Source: Aurelia coerulea
Lineage: Eukaryota > Cnidaria > Scyphozoa > Semaeostomeae > Ulmaridae
DNA: 64,000 bases
Assembly: GCA_039566865.1 (NCBI GenBank)
Contig: CM076953.1
Coordinates: forward strand, 1,798,001 to 1,862,000
Direction of reading: 5' to 3'
The first letter of the stretch is position 1. Each line of letters begins with the position of its first letter. The position numbers were made by a program, and so were the translations under genes. The notes under the pieces are model-generated. The model was given only the letters and a program-made list of their open reading frames with translations. It ran no database searches and was not told the DNA's origin. Positions 15,401 to 23,312 of this stretch are shown piece after piece.

Positions 15401-18400
15401 GTATCTTTTCTTTTAGGGACACTGCTTTGGCTATTCTTGAGCATCGTGATTGGCAAGTAGCAATGAGACGTCTCACTGCGGAGTCAAACGGTATTACGTC
15501 ACCGATGAGAAGAATGATTAAGAATTTACCAAGTATGTCATCATCTAAATTTTTACATACAGGGTGTCCCAAAAAAATTGTGCCCCGTTTGTCCGAAGAT
15601 TGCGACAAAACAGCAAAAGATTCTCACCAAACTTTTGCATGATGGTGCTCTTCAGATGTTCAATTAAAGTTTGCCATCATCCCTGTAAAAATCCGTTGAA
15701 AAATGATTGAGCTATGACCTTCAGAAGACCAAATTTGCCTGACGACTGAAACCAGCAGTCGGCCATTTTGCCTAACTGTTTTGCAGTGATAAGTATCTTC
15801 ATGTGAGTTAAGAAATAATCTCTGTGAGGTCAGAAATAGTGGAACACTCCAAGGATTATCGGAATTTTCACGAGAGCTTTGAAATTGGAGGCTGCTGTTT
15901 CACTTTCATTCCATAAAGCTATTTATCGCTGCAAAATAGTAAGACAAAATGGCCGACCGCTGGTTTCAGTCATCGGGCAAATTTGGTCTCCTGAAGGTCA
16001 TAGCTCCATCATTTTTCAACGGATTTTTATGGGGATGGTTGCAAACTTTAATTGAACATCTGAAGATCACCATCATGCAAAAGTTTGGTGAGAATCTTTT
16101 GCCGTTTTGTCTCAATCTTCAGACAAACGGGGCACAATTTTTTGGGACACCCTGTAGATTAACTTCTTCTGTTTGAAACAATTAAAAATAAAATCAAGTC
16201 TGTTCCTTTATAATTGATATTGATACTCTCAGTATTTTTAAAATAAAAACCCACATGCCAGAAACTTCCTCAAGTAAGAACATACAGCCTGAAAAATCTT
16301 CAATATTTAGTCCTTTATATAAGAACCTTATCACCCTGGTTTTTCATAGGTTGTTATTTGAAGAAAAGATGCATAGATCTTGATTTTCAGCTGTGAAAAT
16401 CCCAAGCATTAGTTTGATTATTGTGTAAAATCGCTGTGTAATGTTGGAAAATGACACTTTTGCTTTACAAAATTTGTCCTTGCTTAACGGATCAACCTCC
16501 AATGTACACTGCAAATCCTGAGCACCAAACACTGATTACAAGTTCTTAGTTGATACCGGGTGCGCCAAAATAAACTATGCACTTTTGGCAGTCAACGATA
16601 AATCGTACACTGGACCGACTTAATTTCGAAGAGGATTTTTTGCAAGCTTTTGTTGTCAGTTTTTAGAGCTAAAAGAGACTTTCTAGAATTTTCGTTTTCG
16701 AAAACACTGAAAACGATCACGTCGACCAAATGCTCTAAAGACTCGACATGAATGGACAAAGATAAAGCCTTTTTAGGGTGATTTGGGCATTTAGAAATTG
16801 ATTATTGTAAACTTCTGCTGGAACGTTATTTCAACGATTGGCCTGTTGCGAAATTATGCAGTAGTTGCAATAAAGTGCCGCCCCAAAAGTTGTCACAAAA
16901 TCAAAATTCAGCAAGATACCATGCTTACTGGCCTCATGACGCTTTCCTGTTTGTCTTGTTTAACCCCCTTGACACAGGAACGCAACCTGCACCAAAGCTT
17001 AAATTCCATAGAATTACAAAAGGAAAGACATTTCTCTATATCATTGAAAATATGGTCACATTTCTTCCAAAATAGAACCAATTCTCGTGCAGCAGATTTA
17101 CAATTAATCGATTTCTAAATCCCAAATCACCATGGAAAAGTTTCTCTTTGTCCCTTTATGTCTATTCTATAGAAAACTTGATCGACATTTTTTGATCGTT
17201 TTCAGTGTTTTCGAAAACGAAATTTTTAAGAAACTCGCTTCTAGCTCTAAAAGCTGAAAAAAAACTTGCAAAAAATCCTGGAATCTAATTCAGGCTTTTG
17301 CAAAAAATCGGTTATGTAGGGATTACCATTTTTTTATTTATTTGCCCTTTCTATCATTTTTAATTATTAATTTTTAGGTGTCGCGCTGGAAGTTTTCAAC
17401 AAATGCATCACACGAGGGAAGCAAAATGGCTACGAAACTGTCACATTGAACTATGAATTTCTTGATGACACATATGCAGACTGGAGTTCGGGAACTGAAG
17501 TGAATGAGGCTATTAGTAAAACTGTTGGAGAGTTCTTAAATGTCATGATTAAAGAGCAAACGAAGACAAGCTTTGATAAGGATTTAGACAAGAAGGAAAA
17601 CCACCCACTTGCTCTTATGGTAAGGCCTAGTATTATTTATAGGCTCTGTTTACTCGATTCCGTTTTCATTTCATATTGGATTGGCCTTCTGTTTACACGA
17701 GATTGCACTAATACGATATGCTTCACTCCGGTTTTAGGTTTTCAATTCAAGTCAGTTTTCTTCATAGATACATGCAAAGCAATAAGAAATTTTGTATAGT
17801 AATCGACCCAAGAAAAGCCAAGCTTATCTAAATTGGTCCGCAAATTAGAAAGCTTAAGAGCTGAAGGTGAAGGTGAAGTTGCGTTTTTTAGCGCCAAGCG
17901 CTGAGATCGCAGAAGTAGAGAAGACCTAATCGAGTCCGTGACCCCTTGTCATGACGCTCGAGTGATGGGGCCCTATACCGTGTATCGAACCCTGTCCTTC
18001 TTTCTGGCTGCAAAATCAGAGGATTACACCACTGCCTGCACCACTGTGCCACAACCCTTTCCAGGAAACAACGAAAATGAAAATTTTGAGAATTTTAAGA
18101 AGCTTTCAGTACTGGCTCAAATTCTTAGTTTGTTATATAAAATACGTGTATTTGCTGTCTGGAAATACAAATCCCAGCATAGGTTCCAAATCTTTAAAAG
18201 TGAATGGCTTCAAAGAAACTTTTGCTTTTTGCTATGATTCTGCCGTTGGAATTTTCTGAAATCTTCAATATTTTCAGAATTTGAGCGGTTTTCTCCTCCT
18301 TCGTGAATTCAAGAAAAAATTTTAAAAAATAATTTAAAACCATCCTAATTTCTAAACTGTTTGATGTAACATGAAATAATTTCCAAGAAAGGCTTAGTTT

Positions 18401-21400
18401 ATGGATGTCTACAATATAGTATCAAGCAAAAGTCTGTCACTTTCCTGTTTTATGATTTAGACATTTGATGACGTCACATCCTCAAATGAGCTGAAGTATA
18501 AAATACGCTGTAATTTAAGAAAGTATTCAAAATTTGCGAAAAGTCCAATGGTAAAATTATAGATAGGTAGCTAAAGTTTCCTTTAAGCCATTCAGCCAGA
18601 AGAAGTAGGTCATAGAATTTTACACCCACCTTTTTACGCTGAATTTAAGATTAGGAACCTATGCTACAAATCCCTAATTGAATTAATCTCTTTTACACTT
18701 AGGTGGAACATGAGGCGGAGAAATTATTAACACATCCACTCGTCAAATCATTGATCGAAGCAAAATGGTCGAAATTTGGTCAACACATTTATTATTCAAA
18801 ATTGATTCTATATTTCATTTTCTTGTTTTTTCTGACTGGGTACGCAGTGGTGTCAACACCATTAAACCCTGTACTTAAATCAACAAATGGAACAAAGATT
18901 TGTGTTGGAAATGCTCTTCCAAATGATGTCACTGTGGATTTCTTCGTGAGAGCAGGATGGGTGATTGTCACTGTTTTGGCTGGGATACAGTTATTACTGG
19001 AGGTTTGTTTGCTTTTTTACATTCCATCAAAAGCTTACAAAACGAATTACTAACTACACTACTTGATGATGATGATATTTATTCACAAATCAGCTAAAAC
19101 TAAATACTTACTGATTTGTATTTATCATGAGTGGGCTACCACAATTCGAGAATTAAATTGTGCCCCTGCCTGGGATCGAACCCGGGGTCTTCGTGTCAAA
19201 AGTTTCTCCAACATTCAACTTACTGATTTGTACGCCCTAGAAAAAGCAATGCTTATCTAGTCTAGGGCGCTATACACTTAACAAAATACTATTTGGGGGT
19301 TTGTCATCAATAGGTCAATTATAATTTCTTTGTTTTATCACAGGTAACGGGGAAAAATTAGAATGAAAGTAACAAGTACCTCTATCTTTACTTTAGGGTT
19401 TATCAAATTTGCCAATTATGTCTAGATTAGATTAGGCCAACCCCGCCCCAACAATTTTTGTGATACAAGCAGTTCCCTCTCCACTCAAAATAAAAAAGAA
19501 ATTTCTTTTTTATTTTGAGTGGAGACCGGAACAGTTTTTATCACAAACATTGTCGTTGTTGGCCTAATCTAATCTAGACAAAATTGGCAAGTTCGTTTGT
19601 TCCGTTGTCTATTCGAAAAGGGGTACTTTTTGAGATACCCATATGTTCATATGTAACCAGCATAGAAACAGAATGGTAATCGGGTTCCTTCTCTGCAGAT
19701 AGGCTTCTTCGTTGAACTGTCTCCATTCCTAATACGCTTAATTTTGTTATTTTTCAGCTCCTTCAAGTTATAAACCGGAAAATATCATATTTTGCATCGT
19801 CAGAAAACATCATTGAACTCGTTGTCTTCATTTTGGCAATCGTCTATGTGGCAGCTTATGAATTCAGGGGTGATCAATATCGATTAGATAGGTATGGATT
19901 TTCATGTTTCTTATCAAATATGCCGTTGATTCTTCTATCATTAAATCCTCCTCCTCATCATCATCATCATCTTTATCATCATCACCATCATCATTATCGT
20001 CATCTTAGAAGAACAAGAAGTAGATTAAGATTACAGTAAGTACCCGCAAATAAGAAACCCCCTGGTATAAGAAACAGGCCTCATTTCCTTCAAACGGGGC
20101 TCCCCTTCAATAAGAAACGACTTTACGTCTGAAATTTAAAAATTTCTTATTTTCACGTTTGTCACAGTTTGCTCCTAAATGCCAAAACATATTCCCATAA
20201 ATGGCTGTAATATAATGTAGCATTCTCAAAACAGAATGCATTTTCAAAATTAAAGTTTCACAATAAAAAATGTAACATGGTAAGAATGTAAAATGTACCA
20301 GTAATGTTCAATTCACATGCATGTATTCCTTGACTTGATTACCTATGTATAAGAAACTTTGACCCTGATCATGAAAAGGTCCCTTTAGATAAGAAACTTT
20401 CTGAGGCCTCAATTTAAAAAGTGGTTTCTTATTTGCAGGTACCCGCTGTATGTCGGAAAGTGTTTGTTCTTTCCTACCTTGCATCCGAAGGTAGTTTTAG
20501 GACGCTGAGAAGCTAAGCTTAGCGAAGCAGCGTCCTGGTCCCCTCTTGATGTGACCACACCTCGTGATTCCTTTAGCCTGGAATTACAGAGAGTTGGCGA
20601 CTCTCCTCGCACTTTGTAGCAGGCTTGGTGGGATGGGGATTCGAACCACCAACCTTCAAGAGGCCACCGGCCTAGCCAAGGGTTGATACTTGATAGTGTT
20701 GTCTAAGACATACAAAGCTTTAAAGCTCAAATACAAAGCTCAAAGCTTTAAAGAGTGCAGAGAAAATTTGAATATAATGCTAGGGCTCTTCCTTTGAAAT
20801 TTGCTTTATTTTGACATTGCTGGAGAACTATACTCTGCCATAAATCAGCAACCAATTATTAGATTGACGCAAACAAGGTCTCAAACTCTAAGTTGAAGCC
20901 TGGCCTATATTATTATTATTATTACAGTAAAACCCCGCGTATAAGAACCTAGTGGATTACGAACCTACAGGCTGAAATTGTCCAATTTTCAATTGTTTTA
21001 TAAGAACCAATCCACTGTTTGTATTCATTGTTTGCAACATAGTAGGTTTTTATAAGCGGCTTTTTACTGTACTCTATCTTTCTCGCAGGTGCGGTGCGAT
21101 GCATATCAGTATTGGTTCATTAGCAATATTCCTTGCCTGGATCAATCTTCTACTGTTCTTGAGAAAAATTCCCAGACTTGGCATTTATTTCGTGATGTTC
21201 ACAGATGTACTGAAGACGTTTTCATTGTTTTCTGTCACATTCTCTCTGTTCATAATTGCATTTGCGCTTGGCTTCTACATTTTGCTCAACACTCAGGTAT
21301 TTGTTGCGTTTGTTTATGATTATTTACCTTTTAATTGTTGATGCGGGTGAAACTTTGATTGACTGACGGACTGATTACTGTTTTGATATTAATTGATGCA

Positions 21401-23276
21401 GGCTGGGCATTTTTTTCCCAGTAATTTATTCTGAGTGGGCAGGAAGCATTTCTAGCTACTTAAAGCTAATTTAATCCCCAGGGGGGGTACTCTGGTATAT
21501 TCAGGATAGGGATGCTCAGGTTACTTTTTTGGGTCTAAAATTTAGGCAAGGATTATTTTTTTTGGTCAATGATTTATACAGTTATTTTTTTGGGTTCAAG
21601 AAATTCTGGCTTAAACTTTTTTGTGTCTCAAATATGAGAAAAAGTAAAAAATTGGGGATAATATAATTTACAAACAAAATTAGAGTCAAGCAACAGTACT
21701 AAAATAAAAAACATAAATATCCAAACACATTATGAGAAATCTAATCAGTTAGGGCATTTTTATGCAGATTTAAGATACTGTCTTCATAACTTTTGGGTAT
21801 GTAAGGTCGGAAAAATTATTTTTTTGGGTCTATTTTCATGCTAGAAATTACTTTTTTGGGTTGATGCGTTGTACCCCAGCCTGAGCACCCCTATCCTAAA
21901 TATACCTGAGTACCCCCCCTGGGATTTAATCCCACTATGCATGCCGCATTGAGGCATGGGACCCCTACTTTAACGTCCCGCTCAGCCTCAACTAGTCTTT
22001 CATCTTTAACATTGTTTGCATACCGGGTGTCCCAAAAAAAACGCAACGGATTTGATCAGGACTAGCAACAAGAATTTTGGTCCAATCAATCCATAGTAAT
22101 TTTTTATATAATCCTCGATAGCTAACTTGAAGATAGATACCTTGTTTGATGATATTGGTGCATGGAAAGTTGGAATATTAATTTTGAAAGTTCAAATTTG
22201 CCTGAACCTCCAAACCAGAGCTTGTGGCTTCTAGCAAACTGCAAACGCGCTATTTTGGGGAATCCCCTGAATTACCCTGAAATAGGAGAATAAAGCCTCA
22301 TTCTGAGGAAAATATTTGAATAGAAATTCAATCAAATTCATCAATTTTGTCCTGAAAAGACATCTTTTTTGATGCTTCGAAAGTTTTGAAAAATTGGCAT
22401 TGCATCCGTCTCATAAAAGAAAGAAATCCGCGAAGTAGTTTGTTTTGGTGTGAAAAATTAATTAATTCTTGCAATCTTGATGACTTTAATGAAATGCATT
22501 TTGAAAAAAAATCTTTCTTCGAATTATTACGAAACAAGAAATCAAATATACCCAAGGGAAAATTATCCATGGATAAAATCCTTGAAAATGCTCATTCGTG
22601 CTTGGCTCTTTTGCAGGTGCACTATGATTGAATGAAGAAATATATTCCTTTGTGAATTTTCCCTTCGGCATTGTTGTGTTTGTCAATTTTTAGCTTTCAA
22701 ATTTCAATTGAAATAAGCGCCCAAACATGTGTGCCTTAGCATGCTAACACTACTACACTTTGCATATGACTGAGGAGATTCCTCAAGCATGTTTTCAGGT
22801 AGGCCAAAACCCGAAACCTCTGGTTTGGAGATGGAAGCAAATTTGGACTTTCAAGATTAATATTCCAAATCTCCATGCACCAATATCAACAAACTAGGTA
22901 TCTATCTTCAAGTTAGCTATCAAGGATTATATCAACAATTATTTTGGATTTATTGGACCTAAATTCTTGTCGCTAGTCCCGATCAAATCTGTTGCGTTTT
23001 TTTTGGGACACCCGGTATTTGAAACATGTGTTGTGTTCATTGAACTGCTGTAGGGAGAGGGGGTGAAGTAATTACTACTTTGCTTGATATCTGCCTGCGT
23101 TAACAACATTTTCTGCAGTAAACACGAGCAACGGATTGGACGAATGAAGGAGGTTCCAATAGTAGCTTCGTGTTCTTTGAAGGTTCTAAAATCTGGTTTC
23201 TATCGTCCAGGCAGAAGATGCCTTATTTCAAGTTCTGCTGTATGAATCAATGTTTTACATTTGATTTGACTGAAAT

Positions 23277-23312
<36 letters not shown>

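Noticed and set aside
15949..16176. Coding frames of 60-75 codons around 15427-16176
   Set aside because: Apart from the real exon 15417-15532, they lie inside the inverted-repeat element, and mirrored frames on its arms reflect the palindrome, not a gene.
19180..19200. tRNA gene suggested by the sequence CCCGGGTTCGATCCC (minus strand), and likewise at 34050-34070
   Set aside because: Only the B box fits. No acceptor, D or anticodon arms can be paired, and both copies share a long non-tRNA tail, so they are SINEs.
19833..20039. Histidine-rich extension after S3
   Set aside because: It is the CAT microsatellite read through a good splice donor at 19892; the next exon restores the conserved CGA sequence.
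22386..22631. An 81-codon plus-strand frame as the missing pore exon
   Set aside because: It is charged, not hydrophobic, has no pore or S6 pattern, and lies inside the 22023-23015 element.
23116..23230. Acceptor-like TTCTGCAG before 23119 as the start of a pore exon
   Set aside because: All frames meet stops or give charged sequence without a membrane segment; no match to S6.
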